From contig JAEOAD010000989.1 of assembly GCA_036365145.1 (NCBI GenBank), positions 1-64,000 of the forward strand: a stretch of DNA of 64,000 nt, given 5' to 3'. The translations under genes and the position numbers were made by a program. Of the stretch, positions 14,633 through 27,929 are shown piece by piece. This stretch comes from Orientallactaga sibirica (taxonomy: Eukaryota > Chordata > Mammalia > Rodentia > Dipodidae). The notes under the pieces were generated by a model. The model ran no database searches, was not told the origin of the DNA, and saw only the letters and a list, made by a program, of their open reading frames with translations. Position 1 is the first letter of the stretch. Every line of letters starts with the position of its first letter.

Positions 14633-15110
14633 AAAATAATTTCATTTCACAGAGAGTTCATAAATTCCTTAGGTAAAGGTCAACACCTGCCTGGCCAAGA
14701 AGGATCATCCATTCCTTATGGAAAGGTTACATTGCATTTCACACAGGTAAGATCCATTCCTTTGGTAATGGTAAAAACGTGCATTGATCAGAGGGATCTT
14801 CCATTCCTTAGGTAATATTAACACCTGCATTGCACAGAGGGATCATCCATTCCTTAAGCAAAGGTAGAAACCTGCGTTGAACAGAGGGATCATCCTTCCT
14901 CATGTAAAGGTAAACACCTGGGTTGAACACAGGTATCATCCATTCCTTAGGCAAAGGTAAACACCTGCATTGAGAAGATGGATCATCCATTCTTTAGATA
15001 ACGATAAACACCTGCATTCGACAGAGGGATCATATATTCCTTAGGTAAAGATCAACACCTGCATTGCACACTGGGATCATCCCATTCATTAGGTAAAGGT
15101 AAACACTTGC
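14633..15110 (+). repeat. HOR block also present at 59.98-60.45 kb
   Basis: The monomers with TGGCCAAGAAGGATC, then TTATGGAAAG, then AAGATCCATTCCTTTGG, then the CTTCCTCATG or CTTCTTCATG unit, recur in the same order at 59985-60450. About ten consecutive monomers are shared, with moderate divergence. Confidence 0.75.
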
Positions 15111-16313
15111 ATTGTACAGAGGGATCATCCATTCCTCTGGTAAAGATCAACACCTCTCATTGCACAGACGGATCATCCATTCCTTAAGTATTGGCAAACA
15201 CCTGCGTTGAACATAGGAATCATCCATTCTTAGATAACGGTAAATACCTGCATTGAACCGAGGGATCATCTATTCCTTAGGTAAAGATCAACACCTGCAT
15301 TTCACAGAGGGACCATCCATTCCTTAAGTAAAGTTCAAAATCTGCATTGCACAGAAGGATCTTCAATCCCTTAGGTGAAGGACAACACCAGCATTGCACA
15401 GAGGCGTCTTCCATTCATTAGGTAAAGATAAACACCTCCACTGCACAGAGGAATCATCCTTTCCTTATGTAAAGGTAAACACCAGCATTGAACATCGGCA
15501 TCTTCCATTATTTAGGTAATGGTAAACACCTCCAATGCACAAAGGAATCATCCCATTCCTTACATAAACTTAAGCACCTGCATTGAACTGAAGGATCATC
15601 CATTCCTTAGGTAAACACAAACACCTGCCTTGCACAGAGGGATCATCCATTCCTTAGGTACGAAGTGAACACCTGCATTGCACAGAGGAATCATCAATTC
15701 CTTAGGTAAAGATCAAAACCTGCATTAAGCAGAGGGATCGTTCATTCCTTATGTAAACGTCAACACCTGCACTGTATAGAGGGATCTTGCATTCCTTAGG
15801 TAAAGATCAACACTTGCATTGCACAGAGGGATCATCCAATCCTTATGTAAGGGTCAACACCTGCATTGAACAGAAGGATCATCCATTCCTTAAGTAAAGG
15901 ACAACACCTGCATTGCAAGAGGGATCTTCCATTCATTAGGTAAAGATATGCACCTCCATTGCACGGAGGAATCATTCTTTCCTTAGGTAAATGTAAAAAC
16001 CAGCATTGAACATAGGCATGTTCCAATCCTTAGGTAACAGTAAACACATGCAATACACAGAGGGATCACACCATTCTTTACATAAATGTTAACACCTGCA
16101 TTGAACAGAGTGATCATAAATTCCTTAGGTAAAGTAAAACCCCTGCCTTGCACAGAGGGGTCATCCATTTCTTAGGTAAGAGGTGAACACCTGCATTGCA
16201 CAGAGGGATCATCCATTCCTTAGGTAAAGGTCAACACCTGACTTGCACTGAGAGATCATCCATTCCTAAGGTAAATGTGAACACCTGCAATGCACAGAGA
16301 GATCGTTCATTCC

Positions 16314-18830
16314 TTAGGTAAGGGTAAACACCTGCAATGCACAGAGGGAACATCCATTCCTTAGGTAAGGGTAAACACCTGCATTGCACAGAGGGATCAT
16401 GCTTTCCTTAAGTAAAGGTACAAACCTGCGTTGAACAGAGGGATCAACCTTCTTTAGGTAAAGGTAAACACCTGCGTTGTACTGAGGTGTCATCCATTCC
16501 GTAGGTAACGGTAAACACCTGCATTGAACAGAGGGTTCATCCATTCCTTAGATAACCTTGAAAACCTGAATTGAACCGAGGGAACATCTATTCCTCTAGG
16601 TTAAGATCAACACCTGCATTGCACAGAGGATCATCCATTACTTAGGTAAAGGAAAACACCTGCATTGCACAGAGGGATCATCTGTCCCGTATGTAAAGGT
16701 AAACACATGTTTGCACAGAAGGATAATCCATTCCATAGGTATCTGTAAACACCTGCATTGAACACTGGGATCATCCATTCCTTAGATAATGGTAAACACC
16801 TTCATTTAACAGAGGGATCATCCATTCCTTAGGTAAAGGTAAACACCTGCACTGAACAGAGGGATCATACATTCCTTGGGTAAAGGTAAAAAACTGGATT
16901 GCACAGAGGGATCATCCATTCCTTAGGTAACTGTAAACACCTGCATTGAACAGAGGGATCATGCCTTCCTTAGGTAAAGGTAAACACCAGCATTGAACAT
17001 AGCCATCTTCCATTCCTTTGGTAATACTAAACAGCTACAAAAAACAGAGGGATCATCCATTCCTTAGGTAAAGGTCAAAACCTGCCTGGCCCAGAAGGAT
17101 CATCCATTCCTTATGTAAAGGTGAACAAGTAAACACCTGCAATGCACAGAGGGATCATCCATTCCTTAGATAATGTTAAACACCTTCATTGAACAGAGGG
17201 ATCATCCATTCCTTAGGTAAAGGTCAACACCTGCCTGGACCAGAGGGATCATCCATTCCTTATGTAAAGGTAAACACCTGCATTGCACGCAGAGTACATC
17301 CATAACCTTTGTAACGGTAAACACCTGCATTGAACAGAGGGATCATCCATTCCTTAGCTAAAGGTAAACAACTGCATTGCACAGAGGTGTCATATATTCC
17401 TTAGGTAAAGGTCAACATATTCATTGCACAGAGTGATCATCCATTCCATAGGTAAAGGTCAACCTGCATTGTACACAGGATCATCCATTCCTTAGGTAAA
17501 GGACAACACCTGCATTGACAGAGGGATCATCCATTCCTTAGGTAATGATCAACAACTACATTGAACAGAGGATCATCCACAGGTCAAAACCTGAACCAGA
17601 AGGATCATAAATTCCTTATGTAATGGACAACACCTGCATTGCACAGCGGAATCATCCATTCCTTAGGTAAAGTTGAACATCTGCAATGCAGAGAGCGATC
17701 TTCCTTTCCTTAGGTAAGGGTAAACACCTGCATTGCACAAAGGGATCATGCTTTCCTTAAGTAAAGGTACAAACCTGCCTTGAGCAGAGGGATCATCCTT
17801 CTTTAGGTAAAGGTAGACACCTGCTTTGTAGAGAGGTGTCATCCATTCCGTAGGTAACGGTAAACTCCTTCATTGCACAGAGGGATCATTCATTACTTGG
17901 GGGAATACAAACACCTGCATTGAGCAGAGGGATCATTCATTCCTTAGATAATGGTAAACACGTGCATTGAACAGAGGGATCATCCATTCCTTAGGTAAAG
18001 GTAAACACCAGCATTGCACAGAGGGATAACCCATTCCTTACGTAAGTGTAAACACCTACATTGAACAGAGGGATCATTCATTCCTTAGATAATGGTAAAC
18101 AACTGCATTGAAAAGAGGGATAATCCATTCCTTAGGTAATGGTAAACACCTGCATTGAACATAGGGATCATCAATACTTTAAGTAAAGATCAAAACCTGC
18201 ATTGCACAGAGGGATCATCCATTCATTAAGTAAAGATAAATACCTCCATTGCACAGAGGAATCATCCTGTCCTTAGGTAAAGGTAAACACCTGCATTGAA
18301 CATAGGCATCTTACATTCCTGCGGTAATAGTAAACACCGGCAATGCACAGAGGGATCATCCATTCCTAAGTTAAAGGTCAACACCTGAATTGCACAGAGG
18401 AATCATCTATTCCTTAGGTAAAGGTCAGCACCTACCTTCTCAGAGGGAACATCCATTCCTTATATAAAGGTAAGCACCTGCATTGCACACAGGGAACATC
18501 CCTTACTTGGGAAAGGTAAACACCTGCATTGAACATAGGGATCATCAATTCCTTAAGTCAAGGTAAACACTTGCATTGAACAGAGGGATCTTTTCTTCCT
18601 TAGGTAATAGTATAAACATGCAATGCATAGAGGGATCATCCCTTCCTTAGGTAAATGTAAACACCTGCATTGAACAGAGGGATCATCCATTCCTTTGGTA
18701 AGGGTAAACACCTGCATTGAACAGAGGGATCATCCATTCCTTACGTAAAGATAGAAACCTGCATTGAAAAGAGGGATCGTACTTCTTTAGGTAAAGGTAA
18801 ACACCTGAGTTGAACAGAGTTATCATCCAT
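16314..18830 (+). repeat. Recurrent HOR module, type copy
   Basis: The ordered series here includes AAGGGTAAACACC pairs, GTACAAACCTGCGTTG, GGTGTCATCCATTCCG, CTAGGTTAAGATC, and later GGCATCTTACATTCCTG and AAGTCAAGGTAAAC. It recurs near-identically at 21.0-23.4 kb. Shorter, more diverged versions lie at 36.8-38.1, 47.3-48.6 and 60.6-61.3 kb. The shorter versions lack about 1.3 kb of the middle of this one. Confidence 0.75.
17566..17625 (+). repeat. Degenerate monomers in copy 1
   Basis: GATCATCCACAGGTCAAAAC and CTGAACCAGAAGG show two monomers fused after internal deletion. The equivalent stretch in copy 2 (about 22195-22275) is broken differently, although the flanks are nearly identical. Confidence 0.7.
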
Positions 18831-19570
18831 TTTTTGAGAAAAAGTATTGAACAGAGGGATCAACCCATTCCTTAGGTAATAGTAAACACCTGCAAAGCAC
18901 AGAGGGATCATCCCATTCCTTACATAAACGTAAACACCTGCATTGAATAGAAGGATAATCCATTCCTTACGTAAAGGTAAACACCTGCCATGCACACAAG
19001 AATCATCCATTCCTAAGGCAAATGTAAACACCTGCAATGCACAGAGTGATCATCCATTACTTAGGTAAAGGTCAACACCAGCCTGGCTCAGAGGGATCAT
19101 CCATTCCTTATATACAGTTAAACATCTGCATTGCACACATGGAACGTCCATTCCTTTGTTAAATGTAAACACCTGCATTCATCAGAGGGATCATCCATTC
19201 CTAGGTAATATTAAACAGCTGCAATGTACAGAGTGATCATCCATTACTAAGGTAAAGGTGAACACCTGAGTGGACAGAGGGATCATCCATTTCTTAGTTA
19301 AAGTCAACAATGCCTGCCCAGAGGGATCATCCATTCCTTATGTAAATGTTAACACCTGCATTGCACACAGGAACATCCATTCCTTTGGTAAAGGTAAACA
19401 CCTGCATTGAACATAGGTTGCACCGATTCCTTAGTGAAAGGAATACACCTTAATTGAACAGAGGATTCTTCCATTCCTTAGGTAATAGTAAAACACCTCC
19501 AATGCACAGATGAATCCTCCATTCCTTAGGTAAAGGTAAACACCTGCTGTTCACAGAGGGATCATCAATT

Positions 19571-20382
19571 CCCTAGGTAAAGGGTAAACATCTGCATTGC
19601 ACAGAGGAATCATCCATTCCTTATGTAACAGTAAACAACTGCATTCAACAGAGGGATCATCTATTCCTTAGGTAAAGATAAACACCTGCATTGCACAGAG
19701 GATCATCCCATTCCTTAGGTAAAGATAAACACATGCATTGCAAAGAGGGATCATCCATTCCTTAGGTAAAATGTAATCACCTGCATTGCACTGACGGATC
19801 ATCCATTCCTTACGTAAATGAAAACACCAGCATTGAACAGACGGGATCATCCATTCCTCAGATAATGGTAAACCCTGCATTGAACAAAGGGATCATCTAT
19901 ACCTTTGGTAAAGTTCAACACCTGCATTGCACAGAGCGATCATCCCATTGCTAAGGTAAAGGTAAGCACCAGCATTGCACAGAAGGATCATCCATTCCTT
20001 AGGTAAAGGTAAGCACCTGCAATGTACAGATGAATCATCGATTCATTAGGTAAAGGTAAATACCTGCAGTGCACAGGGGATCATCCATTTCCTAGGTAAG
20101 GGTAAACATCTGCATTGCACAGAGGAATCATCCATTCCTTATGTAACAGTAAACAACTGCATTGAACTGAGGATCATCTATTCATTAGGTAAAGATCAAC
20201 ACCTGCATTGCACAGAGGGATCATTCCATTCCTTAGGTTAAGATAAACACATGAATTGCACAGAAGGATCATCCATTCCTTAGGTAAATGTAATCACCTA
20301 CATTGCACTGAGGATTATCCATTCCACAGGTAAATGAAAACATCTGCATTGTACAGAGGGATCATCCATTCCTCAGATAAAG
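19571..20382 (+). repeat. 517-bp-offset (11-monomer) repetition
   Basis: The series from CCTAGGTAAGGG or CCTAGGTAAAGGG through GCACAGAGGAATC, TATGTAACAGTAAAC and TAATCACCT to CCTCAGATAA occurs at 19571-19867 and again at 20088-20382, offset about 517-518 bp = 11 x 47. It is carried over into the downstream 4.65-kb copy at about 24211-24503 and 24732-25024. Confidence 0.78.
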
Positions 20383-20390
20383 GTCAAAAC

Positions 20391-23300
20391 CTGCATTGAA
20401 CAGAGGGATCATTCATTCCTTATGTAAACGTCAACACCTGCACTGTACAGAGGAATCTTGCATTCCTTAGGTAAAGATCAATACCTGCATTGAACAGAGG
20501 GATCATCCATTCCTTATGTAAAGGTCACCACCTGCATTGAACAGAAGGGACATCCTTTCCTTACGTAAAGGACAACACCTGCATGGCACAGAGGGATCTT
20601 CCATTCATTAGGTAAAGATATACACCTGCATTGCACAGAGGAATCATCCTTTCCTTAGGTAAATGTAAATACCAGCATTGAACATAGGCATGTTCCAATC
20701 CTTAGGTAATAGTAAACACATGCAATACACAGAGGGATCATCCCATTCCTTACATAAATGTTAACACCTGCATTGAACAGAGTGATCATAAATTCCTTAG
20801 GTAAAGTAAAACCCCTTCCTTGCACAGAGGGGTCATCCATTCCTTAGGTAAGAGGTGAACACCTGCATTGCACAGAGGGATCATCCATTCCTTAGGTAAA
20901 GGTTAACACCTGACTTGCACTGAGAGATCATCCATTCCTAAGGTAAATGTGAACACCTGCAATGCACAGAGCGATGGTACATTCCTTAGGTAAGGGTAAA
21001 CACCTGCAATGCACAGAGGGAACATCCATTCCTTAGGTAAGGGTAAACACCTGCATTGCACAGAGGGATCATGCTTTCCTTAAGTAAAGGTACAAACCTG
21101 CGTTGAACAGAGGGATCAACCTTCTTTAGGTAAAGGTAAACACCTGCGTTGTACTGAGGTGTCATCCATTCCGTAGGTAACGGTAAACACCTGCATTGAA
21201 CAGAGGGTTCATCCATTCCTTAGATAACCTTGAAAACCTGAATTGAACCGAGGGAACATCTATTCCTCTAGGTTAAGATCAACACCTGCATTGCACAGAG
21301 GGATCATCCCATTACTTAGGTAAAGGAAACACCTGCATTGCACAGAGGGATCATCTGTCCCGTATGTAAAGGTAAACACATGTTTGCACAGAAGGATAAT
21401 CCATTCCATAGGTATCTGTAAACACCTGCATTGAACACTGGGATCATCCATTCCTTAGATAATGGTAAACACCTTCATTTAACAGAGGGATCATCCATTC
21501 CTTAGGTAAAGGTAAACACCTGGACTGAACAGAGGGATCATACATTCCTTGGGTAAAGGTAAAAAACTGGATTGCACAGAGGGATCATCCATTCCTTAGG
21601 TAACTGTAAACACCTGCATTGAACAGAGGGATCATGCCTTCCTTAGGTAAAGGTAAACACCAGCATTGAACATAGAGATCTTCCATTCCTTTGGTAATAC
21701 TAAACAGCTACAAAAAACAGAGGGATCATCCATTCCTTAGGTAAAGGTCAAAACCTGCCTGGCCCAGAAGGATCATCCATTCCTTATGTAAAGGTGAACA
21801 AGTAAACACCTGCAATGCACAGAGGGATCATCCATTCCTTAGATAATGTTAAACACCTTCATTGAACAGAGGGATCATCCATTCCTTAGGTAAAGGTCAA
21901 CACCTGCCTGGACCAGAGGGATCATCCATTCCTTATGTAAAGGTAAACACCTGCATTGCACGCAGAGTACATCCATAACTTTTGTAACGGTAAACACCTG
22001 CATTGAACAGAGGGATCATCCATTCCTTAGCTAAAGGTAAACAACTGCATTGCACAGAGGTGTCATATATTCCTTAGGTAAAGGTCAACATATTCATTGC
22101 ACAGAGTGATCATCCATTCCATAGGTAAAGGTCAACGCCTGCATTGTACACAGGGATCATCCATTCCTTTGGTAAAGGTCAAAACCTGCATTGACAGACG
22201 GACCAACCATTCCTTAAGTAATGATCACAACACAGAAAGGATCCATTCCATAAATCAAAACCTTATGTAATGGATCAACACCTGCATTGCACAGCGGAAT
22301 CATCCATTCCTTAGGTAAAGTTGAACATCTGCAATGCAGAGAGCGATCTTCCTTTCCTTAGGTAAGGGTAAACACCTGCATTGCACAAAGGGATCATGCT
22401 TTCCTTAAGTAAAGGTACAAACCTGCCTTGAGCAGAGGGATCATCCTTCTTTAGGTAAAGGTAGACACCTGCTTTGTAGAGAGGTGTCATCCATTCCGTA
22501 GGTAGTAGTAAACTCCTTCATTGCACAGAGGGATCATTCATTACTTGGGAATACAAACACCTGCATTGAGCAGAGGATCATTCATTCCTTAGATAATGGT
22601 AAACACGTGCATTGAACAGAGGATCATCCATTCCTTAGGTAAAGGTAAACACCAGCATTGCACAGAGGGATAACCCATTCCTTACGTAAAGTGTAAACAC
22701 CTACATTGAACAGAGAGGGATCATTCATTCCTTAGATAATGGTAAACAACTGCATTGAAAAGAGGATAATCCATTCCTTAGGTAATGGTAAACACCTGCA
22801 TTGAACATAGGGATCATCAATACTTTAAGTAAAGATCAAAACCTGCATTGCACAGAGGGATCATCCATTCATTAAGTAAAGATAAATACCTCCATTGCAC
22901 AGAGGAATCATCCTGTCCTTAGGTAAAGGTAAACACCTGCATTGAACATAGGCATCTTACATTCCTGCGGTAATAGTAAACACCGGCAATGCACAGAGGG
23001 ATCATCCATTCCTAAGTTAAAGGTCAACACCTGAATTGCACAGAGGAATCATCTATTCCTTAGGTAAAGGTCAGCACCTACCTTCTCAGAGGGAACATCC
23101 ATTCCTTATATAAAGGTAAGCACCTGCATTGCACACAGGGAACATCCCTTACTTGGGAAAGGTAAACACCTGCATTGAACATAGGGATCATCAATTCCTT
23201 AAGTCAAGGTAAACACTTGCATTGAACAGAGGATCTTTTCTTCCTTAGGTAATAGTATAAACATGCAATGCATAGAGGATCATCCCTTCCTTAGGTAAAT

Positions 23301-25024
23301 GTAAACACCTGCATTGAACAGAGGGATCATCCATTCCTTTGGTAAGGGTAAACACCTGCATTGAACAGAGGGATCATCCATTCCTTACGTAAAGATAGAA
23401 ACCTGCATTGAAAAGAGGGATCGTACTTCTTTAGGTAAAGGTAAACACCTGAGTTGAACAGAGTTATCATCCATTCTTTGAGAAAAAGTATTGAACAGAG
23501 GGATCAACCCATTCCTTAGGTAATAGTAAACACCTGCAAAGCACAGAGGGATCATCCCATTCCTTACATAAACGTAAACACCTGCATTGAATAGAAGGAT
23601 AATCCATTCCTTACGTAAAGGTAAACACCTGCCATGCACACAAGAATCATCCATTCCTAAGGCAAATGTAAACACCTGCAATGCACAGAGTGATCATCCA
23701 TTACTTAGGTAAAGGTCAACACCAGCCTGGCTCAGAGGGATCATCCATTCCTTATATACAGTTAAACATCTGCATTGCACACATGGAACGTCCATTCCTT
23801 TGTTAAATGTAAACACCTGCATTCATCAGAGGGATCATCCATTCCTAGGTAATATTAAACAGCTGCAATGTACAGAGTGATCATCCATTACTAAGGTAAA
23901 GGTGAACACCTGAGTGGACAGAGGGATCATCCATTTCTTAGTTAAAGTCAACAATGCCTGCCCAGAGGGATCATCTATTCCTTATGTAAATGTTAACACC
24001 TGCATTGCACACAGGGAACATCCATTCCTTTGGTAAAGGTAAACACCTGCATTGAACAGAGGTTGCACCGATTCCTTAGTGAAAGGAATACACCTTAATT
24101 GAACAGAGGATTCTTCCATTCCTTAGGTAATAGTAAATACCTCCAATGCACAGATGAATCCTCCATTCCTTAGGTAAAGGTAAACACCTGCTGTTCACAG
24201 AGGGATCATCAATTCCCTAGGTAAGGGTACACATCTGCATTGCACAGAGGAATCATCCATTCCTTATGTAACAGTAAACAACTGCATTCAACAGAGGGAT
24301 CATCTATTCCTTAGGTAAAGATCCACACCTGCATTGCACAGAGGGATCATCCCATTCCTTAGGTAAAGATAAACACATGCATTGCAAAGAGGGATCATCC
24401 ATTCCTTAGGTAAATGTAATCACCTGCATTGCACTGACGCATCAACCATTCCTTACGTAAATGAAAACACCAGCATTGAACAGAGGGATCATCCATTCCT
24501 CAGATAATGGTAAACCCCTGCATTGAACAAAGGGATCATTTATACCTTTGGTAAAGTTCAACACCTGCATTGCACAGAGCGATCATCCCATTGCTAAGGT
24601 AAAGGTAAGCACCAGAATTGCACAATGGGATCATCCATTCCTTAGGTAAAGGTAAGCACCTGCAATGTACAGATGAATCATCGATTCATTAGGTAAAGGT
24701 AAATACCTGCAGTGCACAGGGGGATCATCCATTTCCTAGGTAAGGGTAAACATCTGCATTGCACAGAGGAATCATCCATTCCTTATGTAACAGTAAACAA
24801 CTGCATTGAACTGAGGGATCATCTATTCATTAGGTAAAGATCAATACCTGCATTGCACAGAGGGATCATTCCATTCCTTAGGTTAAGATGAACACATGAA
24901 TTGCACAGAGGGATCATCCATTCCTTAGGTAAATGTAATCACCTACATTGCACTGACGCATTATCCATTCCACAGGTAAATGAAAACATCAGCATTGTAC
25001 AGAGGGATCATCCATTCCTCAGAT
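20391..25024 (+). repeat. ~4.65-kb duplication, copy 2
   Basis: Tandem partner of 15709-20390. It starts at AGGTCAAAACCTGCATTGAA after CCTCAGATAA and diverges from copy 1 after CCTCAGATAA at about 25024. The copy differs by scattered substitutions and by many one-base losses in GAGGG (for example 22574, 22618, 22760, 23229, 23275). It also contains the scrambled stretch around 22195-22275. Confidence 0.88.
22195..22275 (+). repeat. Scrambled satellite stretch, probable consensus error
   Basis: The sequence GATCACAACACAGAAAGG, then ATCCATTCCATAAATC, then AAAACCTTATGTAATGG is not a clean monomer. It does not match its counterpart at about 17530-17630, although the flanking kilobases match almost perfectly. 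All fragments are satellite-derived. A low-quality consensus is more likely than a biological insertion. Confidence 0.65.
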
Positions 25025-25650
25025 AACGGGAAACACCTGCATTGAATTAAGGGGTCATCTATTCTTTGAATGAGTTGCACAGAGGGATCATCCCATTCCT
25101 AAGATAAAGGTAAACACCAGCATTGCACACAGGGATCATCCAATCCTTAGGTAAAGGTAAACACCTGCAACGCACAGACTGATCATCCTTTCCTTAGGTA
25201 AAGGTCAACACCTGCCTGGCCCAGAGGGATCATCCATTGCTTATGTAAAGTTAAACCCAGGCATTGCACACAGGGAATATCCATTACTTTGGTAAAGTAA
25301 ACACCTATAATTGAATAGACGGATCATCTATATCTTAGGTAAAGGTAAACACCTGCATTGAAGAGAGGTATCTCCCATTCCTTAGGTAATAGTAAACACC
25401 TGCAATGCACAGAGGGATCATCCATTCCTTAGGTAAATGTAAATACCTACAATGCACAGAGGGATCATCCATTCCTTAGCTAACGGTAAACACCTGCATT
25501 GCACAGAGTGATCATTGATTCCTTAGATAACGGTAAACACCTGCATTGAACAGAAGGATCATCCATTCCTTAGGTAAAGGTCAACACCTACTTTGCACAG
25601 AGGGATCATCCATTCCTTAAGTAAAGATCAACACCTGCATTGCACAGAGG

Positions 25651-26347
25651 GATCATCCATTCCTTAGGTAAAGGTAAACACCTGCATTGCACAGAGGGAT
25701 AATACTTCTTTAGATAAAGGTAGACACCTGCGTTGAACAGAGGTATCATCCATTCCTTAGGTAAATGTAAACACCTGCATTGAACAGAGAGATCATCCAT
25801 TCCTTAGGTAACAATAAACACCTGCAGTGATGAGCGGGATCATCCATGACTTAGATAATGGTAAAAACCTGCATTGAACAGAGGAATCAACCATTACTTG
25901 GCTAACTGTAAACACCTGCATTGAACAGAGGAATCATCCATTCCTAAGATAACAGTAAACACCTGCATTGAACCGAGGGATCATATATTCCTTAGGTAAA
26001 GATCAACACCTGCATTGGACAGAGGGTTCAGCCATTCTTTATGTAATAGTATACGCCGTCATTGCACAGAAAGATCACCCATTCCTTAGGTAATGGTAAA
26101 CACTTGGATTTCACAGAGGGATAATCCTCTTACTTAGATAACGTTAAACACCTGCATTGATCACAGGAATCATCCATTCCTTAGGTAAAGGTAAACACCT
26201 GCATTGCACAGAGGGTTAATCCTTATTTAGATAAATGTAGACACCTGCGTTGAACAGAGGTATCATCCATTGCTTAGGTAAAGGTAAACACCTGCATTGA
26301 ACAGAGAGATCATCCATTCCTTAGGTAACAATAAACACCTGCATTGC
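25651..26347 (+). repeat. Pair of ~180-bp blocks at 517-bp offset
   Basis: Positions 25651-25830 and 26168-26347 share the run TTTAGATAAA(G/T)GTAGAC, GCGTTGAACAGAGGTATC, GAACAGAGAGATC and GTAACAATAAAC in order. AACAATAAAC lies at 25810 and 26327, an offset of 517 = 11 x 47. Confidence 0.72.
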
Positions 26348-27929
26348 ACACAGAGAACGTCCATTCCTTTCGTAAAGGTAAACACCTGCATTGAACAGAG
26401 GGATCTTCCATTCCTAAGTTAAATGTAAACACCTGCAATGCACATAGGGATCATCCATTCCTTAGGTAAGGGTAAACACCTGAATTGAACAGAGGGATCA
26501 TCCATTACTTAAGTAAAAGTAGAAACCTGTGTTGAACGGAGGGATAATCCTACTTTAGATAAAGGTAAAAACCTGCATTGAACAGAGGGAGTATCTATTC
26601 CTTAGGTAAAGAAAACACCACCATTTTGCACAGAGGAATCATCATTTCCTTAGGTAAAGGTAAACACCAGCATTTACTTTGGCATCTTACATTCCTGAGG
26701 TTATAGTAAACACCTGCAATATACAGAGAGATCATCCTATTCCTTACATAAACATAAAAACCTGAATTTCACAGAGGGATCATCCATTCCCTAGGTAATG
26801 ATAAACACCTGCATTGAACAGACGGATCAACCACACCTTTGATGAAGTAAACAGCTGCATTTAACAGAGGGATCATCTATTCCTTATGTAATGATCAACA
26901 CCTGCATTGCACAGAGGGATCATCCATTCCTTAGGTAAAGATCAACAACTGCATTGCAGAGAAGGGTCATTCATTCCTTAGTTAAAGGACAACACCTGCA
27001 TTGTACAGAGGGATCTTACATTCATTAGGTAAAGATAAACACCTCCATTGGAAAGAGGAATCGTCCTTTCCTTAGGGAAATGTAAACACCAGCATTTAAC
27101 TTAGTCATCTTCCATTCCTTAGGAAGTAGTAAACCCCTGAAATGCACAGAGGAGTCATCACATTACTTACATAAACGTAATCACCTGCATTGAAAAGAAA
27201 GATCATCCATTCCTTAGGTAAAGGTACACACCTGCCTTGCACAGAGGGATCATCCATTCCTTATGTAAAGATGAACATCTCCATGGCACAGAGGGATCAT
27301 CCATTCCTTACGTAAAGATGAACACCTCCATTGAACAGAGGGATCATCCATTCCTAAGGTAAAGGTAAACACTTGCAATGCACAGACTGATCTTCCATTG
27401 CTTAGGTAAAGGTAAACACCTGCAATGCACAGAGAGATCATCCATTCCTTATGTACAGTTAAACACCTTCATTGCACACAGGGAACATCCATTTCTTTGT
27501 TAAATGTAAACACCTGCATTCATCAGAGGGATCATACATTCCTAGGTAATAATAAACACCCGCAGTGCACAGGGGTATCATCCATTACTAACTTAAAGGT
27601 CAACACCGGCCTGAGCATGGGGATCATCCATTCCTTATATAAAGGCTAACACCTGCATTGCACGCAGGGAACATACATTACTTTGGTAACGGTAAACACA
27701 CACACATTGAACAGAGGTATAATCCATTCCTTAGGTAAAGGGTAACACCTTCATTGAAGAGAGGGATATCACATTCTTAAGGTAATAGTAAACACCTGCA
27801 ATTCACAGATGGATCATCCATTCCTTAGGTAAAGTTAAACACCTGCAATGCACAGAGGGATCATCCATTCCTTAGGTAAGGGTAAAAACCTGCAATGCAT
27901 AGAGGGATCATCCATTCCTTATGTAATGG

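Larger units (their letters stand above)
10804..15708 (+). repeat. Diverged satellite domain with a ~1.03-kb internal repetition
   Basis: About 104 monomers. The ordered run CACACAGAGAACATCC, CACACAGAAAACATCC, GATCTTTCATTCC, GCACTTCACAG or GCACTGCACAG, and AAGACAAATA(T)(A/G)AAC occurs from about 12840 and again from about 13870. The measured offset is 1,029 bp, about 22 monomers. No gene is seen. Open frames such as those at 12470-12697 and 14329-14598 (minus) are readings through the repeat. Confidence 0.85.
15709..20390 (+). repeat. ~4.65-kb duplication, copy 1 (about 99 monomers)
   Basis: The block begins near AAACCTGCATTAAGCAGAGG and is repeated in tandem from about 20391. Matching landmarks are 16314 and 20986 (offset 4,672) and 18741 and 23385 (offset 4,644); the drop is due to small indels. 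The middle of the copy (about 16.0-19.9 kb) is nearly identical to copy 2. The outer 300-500 bp at each end are visibly more diverged. It contains an internal 11-monomer repetition (19571-19867 and 20088-20382). Confidence 0.88.

Noticed and set aside
22195..22275. Novel insertion inside the satellite
   Set aside because: All fragments derive from the monomer, and the flanks align to the other copy. A consensus or assembly error is simpler.
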